Source of the DNA: Lepidostoma basale
Lineage: Eukaryota; Arthropoda; Insecta; Trichoptera; Lepidostomatidae
NCBI GenBank assembly: GCA_022606425.2
Contig: JAHDVF020000127.1
Coordinates: forward strand, 217,162 to 281,161
Direction: 5' to 3'
DNA: 64,000 nucleotides
The notes under the pieces were generated by a model, which saw only the letters and a program-made list of their open reading frames with translations, was not told where the DNA came from and searched no databases. Both the position numbers and the translations under genes were made by a program. Within the stretch, counting starts at the first letter, position 1. Every line of letters starts with the position of its first letter. Shown here one piece after another: positions 23,225 to 35,945 of this stretch.

Positions 23225-23340
23225 AAATAACTGTTAACGTCCGTCCCAGGTGGACGGTGGATGGGCCCAGAGAGTGAGATTAACGAAAGGGCCCCGCCGC
23301 GCCCTACAACAATCTCAAGTAAGCAATGGGTAGCCTTCTA
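23225..23340 (+). repeat. Third copy of the 2067-2400 repeat
   Basis: Shares gtcc..ggtggac...gggcccagagagtg and aacgaaagggc.ccgc.gcgccctacaac with the pair at 2067-2400. Confidence 0.6.
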
Positions 23341-24023
23341 TTAATATACACTTTTATCGAACTATCACAAAAAATATTATATTTGAATGTCAGATAGAAT
23401 TTCCCTGGTAGTTGACATCAATTGAAAGCTGGTGTTTAATTTGGTAGTCAATTTATTTAAAAAATAAGTCGCTTAGAGCCACTGCTAAATGTCGACTTCT
23501 TTCAGTCGCGTAGCGCGGGCGGGAGGCCTGACGGGGCAGGCCGGGTCAAGCGTCCCTCCCCGCGGGCGCCAGCCCTCCCACGCGAAATGTGATTTACCGT
23601 GGCCTGATTTATCCAACGCTTTCCCGAACACTTAATTCTCCTGCATTTATTTAGAAGATTGGACTGGAGTGCTCATCTAAAAAAATTAACGCAGCTTGAT
23701 GATTCAAAAGGTTCTCGATTGAAACCTGCTAAATTTTACGAGTACTATCGTATACTGTATTCTTGTGAAATACATACATATGATATATTTTATTTATATA
23801 TTCAGTTTAACTTTGAAAGTCTATTTTAGAATAGTATTCAGAATTGTTTATTTGTTAAAAAAAAATTTCAAAAGTTGAAGGCCGATCCATTTTCAGAAGT
23901 TTATAATAATAAATTTAATATACGCTTAAAATAATGCAAAGTCTTCTTTAAAAAATAGTGTACTAAAACAACAAAAGCTTCAAGTGTATGTGACCAAGAA
24001 ATATAAGTATTTACCAAAACATT
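23341..24023. other. AT-rich with a ~100-bp GC-rich island
   Basis: At about 23505-23600 composition jumps to very GC- and CpG-rich (cgcgggcgggaggcctg...) inside AT-rich DNA. No ORF or known repeat is recognised. The rest is featureless. Confidence 0.35.
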
Positions 24024-24229
24024 CATGTTGGACGATCGAAGTGTGCGCGGGGGATGCCTATTGGTGGCGATGAGGTTCGCAACCCATTACACCGCGTCTA
24101 CCGCGCGGCGAAAAGAGATGGATTGAGTGCCGCATCGGTTAAAGTGTGACAGTCCATTCTTTCTGTCAACCCTTTCGGGGAAACGGCGTGATGGTAAGTT
24201 AGTTTGTTAGTTAACGAAACATTATTTTT
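24024..24229 (+). mobile_element. Non-autonomous RTE derivative, 5'-truncated
   Basis: Begins at catgttggacgatcgaag, passes the ORF-start region and the same junction to the 3' end as 16721-17419 (near 24140), and ends gatggtaagttagtttgttag. Point changes, but the same structure. Confidence 0.85.
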
Positions 24230-24542
24230 AATTGTATCTCAATAGAGACGAAGATGCAAACTGGAAATTGAATATGGTTGATCAAGGTGTTTACAGGACT
24301 TATGACCTGTCATTGGTTGGGTTAAGCGCACGCTTCATGTAATTACAACATTCCCCATTTCACTTTTTTCTTTATGACCATGTAAGACAAATTTTTGGAA
24401 GTTGTATATATGTTACAAATCTATGCCTAACTTCACATGTCAGTTTCAATATGCCATCTATGAAGATTTTGATTACATATGTTAATCTTTTTAAGATTAC
24501 TCTATATAATCCACATACTAACGCCAATATTGAGATACAATT
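24230..24542 (+). mobile_element. MITE family E with 15-bp inverted repeats
   Basis: AATTGTATCTCAATA at 24230-24244 and its perfect reverse complement at 24528-24542 enclose 313 bp of non-coding DNA containing gacttatgacctgtcattgg. Relatives at 9398-9590 and 57698-57965 share the interior. Superfamily is unknown. Confidence 0.75.
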
Positions 24543-25337
24543 CAAATTCATTAATTAATAACCCACCGTGGGTGAAATCCAGGATTCGTATACAAATATA
24601 AGTATACATTCACATAAAACATTTTTTTTATTATAGTTTACAGTGACGATGATAATACATGACAGAACAATTTGAATATTTGAATGAAAATCAAATTTAC
24701 GCGTTTTCATTAGTGTCGCATAATTTGAAATGTGTAACGTTATCCATGTTGTTTTTTTATAACGGAAAATTCATCAGAATAACAGAAACATAAAAAAAAA
24801 CACTGAAATGACTACACTTTATAATGAAAATACCCGTTTCACACACGTAAGTAATGTATGTAAATCCGAAAATTGCGAATTCGTTACCATACATTAAGTA
24901 GGTACGGGAGCCTGATTCAAATGCCAACTATATTCCTTCGGATAATAACGGTTTATTCTTGTTCATCATTTGGGAAAACATAAACAAAGTGGACATGCTG
25001 AGAATGTATTCCTCGAACGGTTCAGCGTGTCATGAATTTAAAATCTCGGTATGATATAAGATGGTGATTGTCACAAAACAATAAATTATCTTGACTTATT
25101 GTGGTAACTAACGTAAACCGTATCCGGGGTGTAGTAAATAATTTTATTCAAATACATATTTACTGAGTTATCTGCTTACGAATGTTATAAAAAATAAATA
25201 ATAAAAGTTAAATTTGTTCTCTTTACTGTTTCTTGAAAAATGATGTAAAAGAACAATGTGAATTGTTTAATCAAATAAACCTCTGTTTTCCAAAAAAAAA
25301 ATTATAATTTATAATTTAACATTCCGTAAAATTATAA
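24543..25337. other. AT-rich, no gene seen
   Basis: No recognisable coding block or repeat. Confidence 0.3.
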
Positions 25338-25396
25338 TTTAACATTCCTTAGCAAGGCGAAACATGTAATCCCATAAAATATAATATAACAAGACT
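25338..25396 (+). repeat. Family B repeat, left half
   Basis: CCTT/AAGG stem, GAAA (25359-25362), ACATGTAAT and cataaaatataatataac, then GACT at 25393-25396, where the B match stops. Its continuation (tcaagaaaacagacgttttcattcg) is found at 34906, so the block 25397-34901 interrupts it. Confidence 0.65.
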
Positions 25397-26300
25397 TGTA
25401 ATGTTACATACCATTACTATTTCTTCGGCCACTGTATTCGCCCTAATTCTCCCCAGTTAAGTACCTCTTAGAAATTTATTTTCAACTTCTCCTGTTTCCG
25501 CCGTGTGAGCAACCGCCGCCTTCCCGGTTGGTAACACTGTTTTTTGTACTCTATGCTCCGAGGCTAGAAGCCCACTCACTTCTCTCCAGTCAGCTTTGCG
25601 GGTAGGCCGCCATCTTAGTTCGCGTCGCTTGTGCCTCGATCCCGCCTAAAATGTAGGAGACACGGAAATCCGTCTGCATCCGGCTGGACCAGAAATGGTT
25701 CAGCCTGTCTTCATTAGAATAATATAAGGTACGATATTAACAATATATATATTAATACGTGCATGAATAGAGGCCGAAACACCGCCTCCCGATGACGGCC
25801 CGGAGCTCCGCACGTGCCGGGTGAAAATTTGGAATGAAAATACAGCCCCGAACTCGGCCGCTCCGAGTGAGCCGCAGCCGGCCGAAGCGACCAACCACAG
25901 AGCGCAGAGGCACCCCCACTACCGGCCTACAGGCGCCGACCAATGGCGCTACAGAATGGACCCCCCACCACCTCGTACACACGGACTCACTCGCCTATAT
26001 AACGGCGGGTGCGATTGGCAGTCGGCATGTGAGCTCGGCGAGTCAACACGAGAGGTCCTAACTGATGGAGCTTCATCCCTTCGGATCTGACTGCTGTCGG
26101 CACGCTGCCCGCCTCGCTGCCTGCTCCCCGACTACCTACAGTCCGCGCTACCGCCTGCCCCTTCATCCGGAGGAACTTCTGCCGGTCCTCGCCACCGGAC
26201 AGGATCTACTTTACTCTAGTGTATTATCGCTTGTACTAGATTCAATAAATTATATAGAGAGAACGTTATTTTCATTGGCCGCCCGGTTTGATCCCTATCA
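25397..26300 (+). mobile_element. Ty3/gypsy 5' LTR (904 bp)
   Basis: Starts TGTAATGTTAC and ends CCCTATCA directly before the primer-binding site. Inside are a TATA box (25996-26002) and AATAAA (26244-26249), giving a U3/R/U5 layout. Composition is strongly GC-rich compared with flanks. Overlapping ORFs in both directions (25700-26397) look like compositional by-products. No matching 3' LTR is visible in the window. Confidence 0.75.
25996..26002 (+). promoter_or_regulatory. TATA box of the LTR
   Basis: TATATAA in GC-rich context. A start site would lie near 26025-26030 (gcagtcggc), well upstream of the AATAAA at 26244. Confidence 0.55.
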
Positions 26301-26302
26301 AT

Positions 26303-26320
26303 TGGCGCCCAACGTTCTGA
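26303..26320 (+). other. Primer-binding site
   Basis: TGGCGCCCAACG lies two bases after the LTR end. TGG complements the tRNA CCA end, as in other LTR elements. The exact tRNA is not determined. Confidence 0.7.
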
Positions 26321-26435
26321 ACCGAAATCATAACGACGTAAGTTCTACGGTGGAATATACGTATCCACCCCTCAAGGACAACCGGAATTACCAGTGAAAA
26401 ATAGTGAACAAAGTGTACAAGAAAAAAACATTTCA

Positions 26436-26620
26436 GTGTTAATAGTTCTCCAGTAAACGCGATAAATTAAGTGAAATTGTTCTCCAATAAGTGTATTAAA
26501 TTAAGTGAAATTGTTATCCGACAAACGTGTCCAACAGTGTTATAAACTCAGTAAAATTGTTATCCGACAAACATGATAAAATTAGTGAAATTGTTCTCCG
26601 ACAATTGCAATCCATTAAGT
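26436..26620 (+). repeat. Leader repeats before gag
   Basis: Five imperfect units of the type agtgaaattgttctccgaca lie about 40-55 bp apart in the untranslated leader. Role unknown; packaging or structure is conceivable. Confidence 0.65.
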
Positions 26621-26624
26621 GAAA

Positions 26625-27919
26625 ATGCACCTCGCTACTAGAAGCGCGACGGCCGCCGCGGAGGTCGGGGACACAAGGATCGAAGCCGCCCCGGCACCTG
26701 CCGCCCCGACGTCTACCGAATCAAATTCTAATATACCTGTCGATACGCCGGTCGCCCCCGCCACCTTCACACCAATCGTGAACAACACAAGGAATGAGCA
26801 CATTCGATCGCTGTCCCCAGTATGGGTGTACCCATCCACATCGGTCCCTCTAAACGACGTGCAGGCCACGGTGGAGACCCAAGCCCGGATGGTCAAAGAT
26901 TGCATGGACCCACTGACAGCAGATTTTATTCAACTGCGGGAACCGCCAGCTACGATTCCGCCGCTCCAAGTGAGATACACCGGGAATTTCGACGAATGCC
27001 CCATCGCATTCCTGACAACATGCAAACGGCACCTGTACCGGTACGCCGTCCCGCGGCAAATTGGGTCGGCATCGTGGCGGCGCAACTCGATCTCAAAGCA
27101 AAAGATTGGTGGGAAGCTAAATGCCCGCGGAATGCAACACGTACCCCATCGTGGCATGAATTCGAGAGAGCAGTGCTGTTCCAGTTTAATAATCCGGCGG
27201 AGATACTTAGGAGGTTAATCGGAATGTTTACGGCAGACACGCAGCGGACAAATGAGTCACCCCACGATTTCATTTGTAGGAAGATCGGATGGTTCCAGAG
27301 ACTGTACGCGGGACGTTCCATCGCAGATATGAACGCGTACGTCCCCGGATTTAGGATGCAGTTCCTAAAATCGACCCCTAACCTAAATTTGTGTACAACG
27401 ATGGAAGAATTATGGCAAGCCACAGCGGAGCTACAAACAAGATGGCCGATTGTAAGGAGCGGTGAGCTACGAGCGGAACTGAAGCCCGAGAGCCCGGAAG
27501 TTTATACACCCGCCGCTACAGTGCCGGTCCCATCGCAAGCCCCCGCCGCAATTCACAGTACGGTTACAGCCTCCGTAAATTCAGCTCCGGCACAGGTGTA
27601 CCAAGCACCGCCGACGTTCTACCCGGCGCCAGTCGCACACCACCCGGTACAATATACAGCGCAATACCCGGCGCAGTTCCCGACGCAGTTCCCGGCGCAA
27701 TACGCAACACCGTACCCTACGCCGTACCCGGCACAGTATCCGGCACAGTATCCGGCACATTATTCTCCGCAATTCTACCCGCAGCCACCGCAGAGATATG
27801 ACGGCGAGGAACACCGGCGAAAGGGAAGAGGAAGATACAGAGGAGGATACAAAGGAAACCAAAGTTTCGACGATACACAGCCGCGCCAGGGAAACGCCTC
27901 CGGCCCGGGCGGCGTCTAG
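26625..27919 (+). pseudogene. gag: gag of Ty3/gypsy element, one frameshift
   Basis: Structural polyprotein of the LTR element. The ATG at 26625 follows the leader. The first frame carries an alanine/proline-rich N-terminus and the start of the capsid domain (RYTGNFDECPIAFLT). Near 27057-27061 a one-base loss in an A run shifts the rest (KAKDWW, HEFERAVLFQFNNP, MFTADTQRTNESPHDF) into the frame ending at 27919. After the capsid comes a YPAQ-type repeat region (27640-27780) and an arginine/glycine-rich tail. No intact CCHC zinc knuckle is visible. This copy cannot make full-length Gag as it stands. Confidence 0.85.
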
Positions 27920-30880
27920 AAAACTGTCCCGGGCAGGACGCGCGTACGACACCGCCGAGAAGTGGTTTCTGCCAATCAAATGGTAGCCGCCAACTCCCAA
28001 AAGTACGCGTGCGAATAGGCGGTACGGAAAGATACGCGCTAGTGGACTCCGCGTCATCGTATTCGCTAGTGAGATCGAATATAATTCCGAACGGAATAAA
28101 GAAAGAACCATCACAAATTAAGACCTTATTGCTGGCCAACACATCCGTCCGCCTCGACGTCTCGGCCGAAGTCTACTTGCCCTTTGAAATACAAGGCACG
28201 ACTTTCCATAATAAAATCTTGGAAGTCAAAGAATTGAGGGAGGAGATGATCCTGGGAATCGATTGGTTAGTCAAAGAAGAAGCCAACATAGATTTCCACC
28301 GCAAGTGCCAACATTTCGGAGCGAAAGTGCGAATGAGCACTCATCTAATCCCATTCCGATCGGACAAGAAAAACATACAAACGGAAAGGCCGGACACGTC
28401 ACTGGTTCCGATAAACAATCGCCCGGAATTCCAAACTCTGCTGGACGAGTTCGCAGAAGTTTTCCAACCAGTATCAGGACCAGCGCGCCTTCCCCCGCAT
28501 CACATTCATCTTACGGATGCTAGACCGATACGACTCCCCCCGCACCGACTATCGGACGAAAAGAAGCGAGGCTTATACCAGCAACTGGAAGGCATGTTGG
28601 CGGACGGAGTGGTAGAAGCGAGTAGATCACCATACAGCTTCCCGGTCGTAATGGCAGCTAAGAAAGGGAGTAAAGACCGGAGATTTTGCATCGACTACCG
28701 CAGGTTAAACGCAGTAACCGTAGGAGAAGCCACACCGCTCCCAGTTATTCAAGAAACGCTTAAGGACCTCAGCACGGCATCCATCTTCACCGTCTTGGAC
28801 CTGAAAAGCGGGAACTGGCAAGTACCGATGGCCGAAGAAGACAAGGAGAAAACCGCCTTCACGACCCCGGACGGTGGATGCTATCAGTTTAAAGTCATGC
28901 CGTTCGGCTTAAGGGGTGCGCCAGGCACTTTTCAGCGAATAATGTGTCAGCAAGTACTGGCAGGATTCTTGCGAGAATTCGCTATGGTATATCTGGACGA
29001 CATTATTATATATTCCCAGAACATAGGCGAACATCTAAGACATTTGAGACTCGTCCTAGAGAGACTCGCCGAATACGAATTGCGATGCTCCCCAAGAAAA
29101 TGCGGTATCGGGCAAACATCAATCAGCTACTTGGGACATACCGTAGGAGAAAAGGGTAACTCCCCCCAGAGGCCTCACGAAGAAGCAATTCAAAACACCC
29201 CGACTCCGCGTAGTAAAAAGGAACTGCGGAGTTTCCTGGGCGTCTGCAACTGGCTACGCGAATACGTACCCAATTTTGCGGAAATGGCAGCACCACTGAC
29301 CGATATAGTCGGCAGGAAGAAAACCTTCAATTGGACCGAGGAAGCTGACAGAGCGATAGCCGATATCAAAGAGGCCTTCTCGAAACCAATGGCGTTAAAG
29401 CGACCGGACTTCAAGAGAGAATTCATCCTGCATACCGATGCCAGCAAGCTAGGAATAGCAGCCGTACTGTATCAGGAGGGCCCTAATGGAGAAAGGGACG
29501 TCGTATCCTACGCCAGCGCTCGTTTAAACCCGGCACAACAAAGGTACCACAGTAACGAGCAGGAGACCTTGGCAGCCGTATGGGCAGTAAAGAAATACCG
29601 CCCATATATCGAAGGAAGACATTTTCGCCTGCGCACCGATAATCGAGCATTAACATGGCTCAACGCTACCAAAGAATAGAAGGCGAAATTAGGACGATGG
29701 GCCCTAATCGTCCAAGAATTCGATTTCACAATCGAGCACTGTCCGGGTAAATTGAACGAATTACCAGACGCGTTATCCCGAAACCCCGGACAGACAACAG
29801 TGACGGACGCAGACACGACCCCGAGTCGGATGGCATATCCGGACGTAGGAGTTGTCCAGCACATCGAGTCAGACGAACCGGGACACCCCACAACACCGGA
29901 GAACGATGACATCTCACCAGGCGAAGATAAACCACTAGGACAGGAAATACGGGAGCAACAAGCAACTGACTACGGCATCAAGAAACGTATTCGACGATTC
30001 CATCAGTTGCTTCAAAAGAGGAACCTCACAGAAGTGGATATCCGCCATCAAAATGGGTACGACGTGCGAGACGATATTCTATGGAAGAAGAAGGAAGGAC
30101 AATCGGACAGACTGGTAGTGCCGAGATCGACCGTTTCGAGGGTACTGTACGAATACCACGACTCTGACTCCGCCGTTCACCCCGGAATCCAAGAAACAAT
30201 ACGTGCCATCGCGGAGATATTCTTCTGGCCCAAGATGTACGATGACATCAAGAAACATGTCACACAATGCATGGTTTGCGCGACAACCAAAAGGGGCCCA
30301 AACAAAAACAAAGCACCTCAAGGCGGTACAAAGCCCTCGCGACCTTTCGAATTGGTAGCAGCCGACATCATGGGACCATATCCAAGGACAGCGAGAAGAA
30401 ACAAATTCATCCTTGTGGTAACGGACGTATTCACAAGATGGGTGGAAGCCTTCGCGATAACATCCAGCAGAGCCCAAGTCATCACGAAAATCCTCGAGAG
30501 AGAAGTGTTCCAGCGCTACGGATTTCCGAAGAGGATACTGACGGATAACGGGAGACAATTTTACCACAAGGACTGGTTGCAACAAATAAAAAAATGGCAA
30601 ACAGATCACTGGACAACAGCCACCTATCACCCGCGGTCAAATCCTACAGAAAGAAGGAACCAGGAAATAAAAAAAGGGCTGAGAATACTCCTAAAGGACC
30701 TACCGCACGATGAATGGGACGAGAAGTTACCAGAAGTCCTCGCGGCCTTACGAAGAAGAAGAAATGAGGCAACAGGAGTTACACCGAGTAAAGCACTCCT
30801 AGGGTATAATATACCAAAACCAGGAGAATGGAACGCGGTCGTTCCCGTAGAAACGGAAGAAATAACCGCCAGATCCAGTT
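27910..30880 (+). pseudogene. pol: pol of Ty3/gypsy element: protease, RT, RNase H, integrase
   Basis: The frame lies -1 relative to gag, as expected for ribosomal frameshifting. Order: protease with VDSASS near 28040; RT with CIDYRRLN, FTVLDLKSGN, PFGLRGAPGTFQ and catalytic YLDD near 28990; RNase H with HTDAS, NEQE and RTDNR. A TAG at 29677-29679 interrupts the same frame inside RNase H. Integrase follows with its HHCC finger (AVHPG, QCMVC) and catalytic D, D, E (AADIMGP, LTDNGRQF, NPTER). The C-terminus is lost near 30880 where the RTE element begins. Inactive by stop and truncation. Confidence 0.9.
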
Positions 30881-33800
30881 ATTTTTATTTTATTATTTAT
30901 TTTATTTTATTTATTTATTTTATATAATTGAATTTTATTTAAGATATAGTTTGTAAATGATTTAGCATTTAAGTGTGTGCGGGTGATGCCTACTGGTGGC
31001 GATGAGGTCCGCAACCCATCACACCGCATCTCCCGCAGGGGCGAACAGAGAAGGGTGGAGTGCCGCATCGGTACATGGAATGTAAGGGGAGGTATGGAAG
31101 GAAAGTTGAATGAGATGTGTGCAGAAATGGATAATAAGTGTTTAGATGTTTTATGTGTGACTGAACGTATGATGAAAGAGTGTGGTTCCTTGGAGCATGC
31201 GGATAAGCTTGTTCTGTGGTCGGGTGTGCCGAATGACCACAGAGCATGCCAAGGCGTGGCGGCGGTGTTAGCTCCAAGGATGGTAGAATGTATGAAAGGT
31301 TATAAATGTGTTAGCCCAAGACTCATGTGGATTCGCTTCAAGATCGGGTTAACAAGAGTTTTCCTTTTAATTGGATACGCCCCTGGTAACAACGAAAATG
31401 AGGCGAGTAAAGATGAGTTTTGGGACAAAGTGAGAGAGACATTGGTGTGTAAGAGTGAAAACGAAAGATTGATAATAGCAGGTGATATGAACGGTTGGGT
31501 GGGAATCCGTAGGAGTGGGTACGAGGAATGTCTGGGTACGTTTGGTGATAGACGAATAAATGATAATGGAAGGAGACTGCTTGAATTGTGTATAGAATGG
31601 GGTCTCTTTGTATCAAATACCATCTTCGATCATAAGAGAATCCATCTCTATACTTGGGAAAGAGGATTTGAAAGGTCCATTATAGATTACGTCATTGTAG
31701 ACTCTAGATTACGGGCGGATACTGTTGATTCAAGGGTCTTCAGGGGAGCCGAACTGGAAACGGATCATTTTTTAGTAGTGGCAAAAGTGATCTTATTCCG
31801 GGGATGGCGAACCAGAAGAAGCAAAACAGTAGCCGCACCGACTAGAGTCAAAGTTGAAAAACTGCAAAACAATGACGTAAGAAATAATTTCGTAAGAAAA
31901 GTGAAAGATAGATTGAGTGAGCGGGATGTAAGTGAGTTGAGTATTGACGAGACCTGGAAATACTTGAAGGAGAGTTTGTGTGAATCAGCGAAAGAATCGT
32001 GTGGTGTGTGTGTACAAGGAAGAAGGAAAGGGGATGCATGGTGGAATGATGACGTAAAGATTGCTGTTAAAGAGAAGAAAGATGCTTGGTTGAATATGTT
32101 GTCGATAAATAAGAATGACAGAGTTAAGTATGAAAGAGCAAAATATTTGTATAAGGTATGCAAGAAGAGAGTGAAGTCGGTAGTGAAAGCGCGGAAAGAA
32201 AAGCTGAAGGAGGAAGAAGGGCTCAAAATGACAAACAACTTCCAAGCAAATTTAAAAATGTTTTGGAAAGAAGTTAAAAAAGCCCGAAATCCTCCTGATA
32301 GTGGATGTGTGAAAGCAATTTTAGACAACGAGGGAAGAATGTTAACGGAGAGTAAGATCATACAAGAAAGATGGATGAAATATTTTAAGGAGATGTATGG
32401 TGGTGATACAAGCGTGATCGAAAATATGACAGCTAGTGCGAGTGCGGGACCTATGAATGATAATATTGAAAAAATAAGTACGAATGAGATGAAAAGATCC
32501 GTGAGTGCAATGAAAAGTGGAAAAGCTGTTGGGTTTGATTGTATTGCCATAGACTTTATTAAAAGCGGTGGCGAAGTGGTTTCTACATGGTTATGTAAGT
32601 TATTTAACCAGTGCTTGGAGGAGGGATATACGCCGCTAGACTGGAGGAGAGCAGTAATTATGCCCCTGTACAAAGGAAAAGGATCGCGTATGGAATGTGG
32701 AAACCACAGAGCTATTAGTCTTTTGAGTGTCGTTGGTAAAGTCTATGGCAGAATTTTAATAGAAAGAGTAAGAAAATTGACGAGTGACAAAGTTTGGGAT
32801 GTGCAAGGTGCCTTTATGAATGGCAGAGGATGTATGGATCAAATTTTTGGACTTCGTACATTGACAGAGAAGTTTCTGGCCAAAAATCGCAAACTTTTCT
32901 GTGCATTTGTCGACTTACAAAAAGCATATGATTACGTTAATAGAGAAAAGTTGTGGAAAATATTGTCTGAATATGGAATAAGTACAAAACTGATCACGGC
33001 CATTAAGTCGCTATACACGGAAAGCACTGCTAGTGTCAGAGTAAATGGAGATCTTACAGCCTGGTTTGATATCAATAAAGGTGTCAAACAAGGTTGCGTA
33101 ATGTCCCCGTGGTTATTTAATCTGTATATGGACAATTGTATGAAAGAGCTGAAAGGGTTGGATGTAGGTGCCAAAATGAGCGGAGTGTCAGTAAGCTGTC
33201 TCTTGTATGCGGATGACGCTGTCCTACTTGCTGACAACGAGCATGAACTACAAGTCCTGGTGAATTGTATGTATGAGGTATGCATGCGAAATGATCTGAT
33301 GATGAATGTTAATAAGTCCAAGGTAATGATTTTTGAAAAGGAAGAAACCACGACAGTCTGCAACATTAGCGTGAATGGTGAAAACTTGGAGCAAGTAGTT
33401 GAGTTTTTGTATTTAGGTAGTATGTTTACAAGAGGTGGGAGAGTGGAGAGGGATATTGAAAGAAGGGTTGGGGCAGGCAACAAAGTGAATGGTGCACTTA
33501 AAGTTGTCATCGCAAACAAAAACCTATCCAAAAAAGCTAGAATGGCAGTGCACAATGGTGTTCTTCTACCGACCCTTATGTATGGAAGCGAAGCATGGAA
33601 CTGGCAAAGGAAGGATGAAAGTAGAATAAATGCAGTAGAAATGAGATCTCTTAGACGAATGTGTGGATATTCTGTGTATGATAGAGTGTCGAATGAAAAT
33701 ATAAGAAGTGAATGCGGTGCGAATGATGGTGTCATGAACAAAATAATGAAAGGATCATTAAGATGGTTTGGACATATGGAAAGAATGAATGAAGAAAGAA

Positions 33801-34065
33801 TGGTAAAAAAATTATATGTTAATGATGTAAATGGAACCAGAAATAGAGGAAGACCGAGGAAAACGTGGCACGATCAAATAAATCAAATATTGAATGTCGG
33901 CCATGTGAGGAGTCAGAGAAATCGACGCGCGTGCATGACACGATGTATGAATGTTGAGGAAGCGAGAGAAATATGTCAGGAAAGAAAGGTGTGGCAGTCC
34001 ATTCTTTCTGCCTACCCCTTCGGGAGACGGCGTGATGGTTGGATTAGTTAGTTAGTAAATAAAAT
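30881..34065 (+). mobile_element. RTE-like LINE, longest copy in the window
   Basis: It starts in T/A-rich DNA matching the 5' UTR just before the ORF (5' monomers absent, so 5'-truncated) and ends in ttagttagttag. It sits in the gypsy integrase gene. I could not identify target duplications, because both edges are low-complexity. About thirty other fragments in the window match its 3' part. It is the likely source family of the 699-bp non-autonomous elements. Confidence 0.88.
30986..34051 (+). CDS. RTE-type ORF2: AP endonuclease and reverse transcriptase
   Basis: One continuous frame of about 1020 codons. The endonuclease (about residues 30-250) shows [28 protein letters not shown] and ETDHFLVVA. 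The reverse transcriptase shows [28 protein letters not shown] (first catalytic aspartate), [16 protein letters not shown] and [11 protein letters not shown] (YADD near residue 740). The C-terminus has [20 protein letters not shown] and a Cys/Arg-rich segment. The first GTG is at 30977; I chose the ATG at 30986, conserved in the non-autonomous copies. A missing G in the GGGG run near 34024 moves the stop from the family's usual TGA to a TAG at 34051, changing the last residues. Clade RTE is likely but not proven. Confidence 0.88.
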   Translation: MPTGGDEVRNPSHRISRRGEQRRVECRIGTWNVRGGMEGKLNEMCAEMDNKCLDVLCVTERMMKECGSLEHADKLVLWSGVPNDHRACQGVAAVLAPRMVECMKGYKCVSPRLMWIRFKIGLTRVFLLIGYAPGNNENEASKDEFWDKVRETLVCKSENERLIIAGDMNGWVGIRRSGYEECLGTFGDRRINDNGRRLLELCIEWGLFVSNTIFDHKRIHLYTWERGFERSIIDYVIVDSRLRADTVDSRVFRGAELETDHFLVVAKVILFRGWRTRRSKTVAAPTRVKVEKLQNNDVRNNFVRKVKDRLSERDVSELSIDETWKYLKESLCESAKESCGVCVQGRRKGDAWWNDDVKIAVKEKKDAWLNMLSINKNDRVKYERAKYLYKVCKKRVKSVVKARKEKLKEEEGLKMTNNFQANLKMFWKEVKKARNPPDSGCVKAILDNEGRMLTESKIIQERWMKYFKEMYGGDTSVIENMTASASAGPMNDNIEKISTNEMKRSVSAMKSGKAVGFDCIAIDFIKSGGEVVSTWLCKLFNQCLEEGYTPLDWRRAVIMPLYKGKGSRMECGNHRAISLLSVVGKVYGRILIERVRKLTSDKVWDVQGAFMNGRGCMDQIFGLRTLTEKFLAKNRKLFCAFVDLQKAYDYVNREKLWKILSEYGISTKLITAIKSLYTESTASVRVNGDLTAWFDINKGVKQGCVMSPWLFNLYMDNCMKELKGLDVGAKMSGVSVSCLLYADDAVLLADNEHELQVLVNCMYEVCMRNDLMMNVNKSKVMIFEKEETTTVCNISVNGENLEQVVEFLYLGSMFTRGGRVERDIERRVGAGNKVNGALKVVIANKNLSKKARMAVHNGVLLPTLMYGSEAWNWQRKDESRINAVEMRSLRRMCGYSVYDRVSNENIRSECGANDGVMNKIMKGSLRWFGHMERMNEERMVKKLYVNDVNGTRNRGRPRKTWHDQINQILNVGHVRSQRNRRACMTRCMNVEEAREICQERKVWQSILSAYPFGRRRDGWIS

Positions 34066-34087
34066 ATTTTCAAAGTTTGTTTTTCAT

Positions 34088-34901
<814 letters not shown>

Positions 34902-34950
34902 GGCTTCAAGAAAACAGACGTTTTCATTCGTATTAACGAATTTAAATTCA
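34902..34950 (+). repeat. Family B repeat, right half
   Basis: ggcttcaagaaaacagacg then ttttcattcgtattaa continues the B repeat broken at 25396. Confidence 0.65.
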
Positions 34951-34979
34951 TAGCATTGAATTCAACCAACAATGTGATT

Positions 34980-35610
34980 TAGATAGCATGTTCACAGCGG
35001 ATGGCCGAAGGATAGTGACGTCGAAAGAAAGGTTGGTGCGGTTACAAAGTGAATGGAGCTTTAAAAATAGTTATTGGAATTGTTTCTAAATACTTGTGTA
35101 TTTAACAATGAAAGCGAAAACGACCGTTCACAATGAAGTTCTGGTTCCAACCCTATTGTATGGAAGCCAAGCATGAATCTGGCAGAAGAAGGATGAGAGC
35201 AGAATAAAATGAGGTCCCTAAGACGTATGTGTGGTAGAACGATATACGACAAAATCTCAAATGCTGATATAAAAAAAAGTGTAGAGCAGAAGAAGGTATT
35301 ATGAACAAAATTATGAAAGGATCGCTGCGTTGGTTCGGACATATGGAGCGCACGGATGAAGGAAGAATGGTTAAGAAAGTATACATTAATGATGTAAATG
35401 GAGTATGGAGTCGAGGTAGATCGAGGAAAACGTGACATGACCAAATTAATTAAATTTTAAAGGTTGGTCATGTTAGAAGTCGGAAGAATCGACGTACGTG
35501 TATGACTCTCTGTATGAATGTGGAGGAAGCTAGAGAGGTATACCAAGATAGAATAGTGTAGCGGTCCATTCTCTCTGCCTACCCCTGCGAGGAAACGGCG
35601 TGACGTTTTT
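34980..35610 (+). repeat. RTE-like LINE fragment, second subfamily
   Basis: Begins with the MFTADGR...ER codons and contains [38 protein letters not shown] and RSILSAYPC. Ends ggaaacggcgtgacg. Frameshifts and stops are present. The wording groups it with 20105, 40420, 49025 and 55305. Confidence 0.75.
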
Positions 35611-35659
35611 TTGTGTATGTGATTTATGCACATCGCAAACAAAAATCTGCCCAAAATAA

Positions 35660-35945
35660 GTTAATGATATTTTTGTGCCAACCCTTATGTATGTAAGTGT
35701 AGCATGGAACTGGCAAAATAAGGATGGATTGTGTGGTAAATATGTATGTACTAGAGTGCCAAATGCAAAAATAAAAAGTGAGTGCTAATGAATGTGTTAT
35801 GAACAAAATAATGAATGGGTCATTAAAATTATTATTTTGAACAAATGAAGAAAGAATAGTAAAGAAAAAATATGTTTATTGATGAAACGGAAAAAGAAAC
35901 AGAGAAAGAGCGAGGAAAGCATGTCACGATCAAATAAATAACCAA
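35660..35945 (+). repeat. RTE-like LINE internal fragment
   Basis: Degenerate run from tlmYVSVAWNWQ-like codons to RPRKACHDQ-like codons. It directly follows the previous fragment but repeats part of its region, so it is a separate insertion. Confidence 0.6.

Noticed and set aside
25727..25755. Homology between the LTR ggtacgatat...atatat tract and 34101-34340 as proof of a 3' LTR
   Set aside because: Only a few bases beyond the AT run agree; flanks differ on both sides.
31765..32673. 302-codon minus-strand ORF
   Set aside because: It is the reverse of the RTE coding region; no motif of its own, and codon pattern follows the plus-strand gene.
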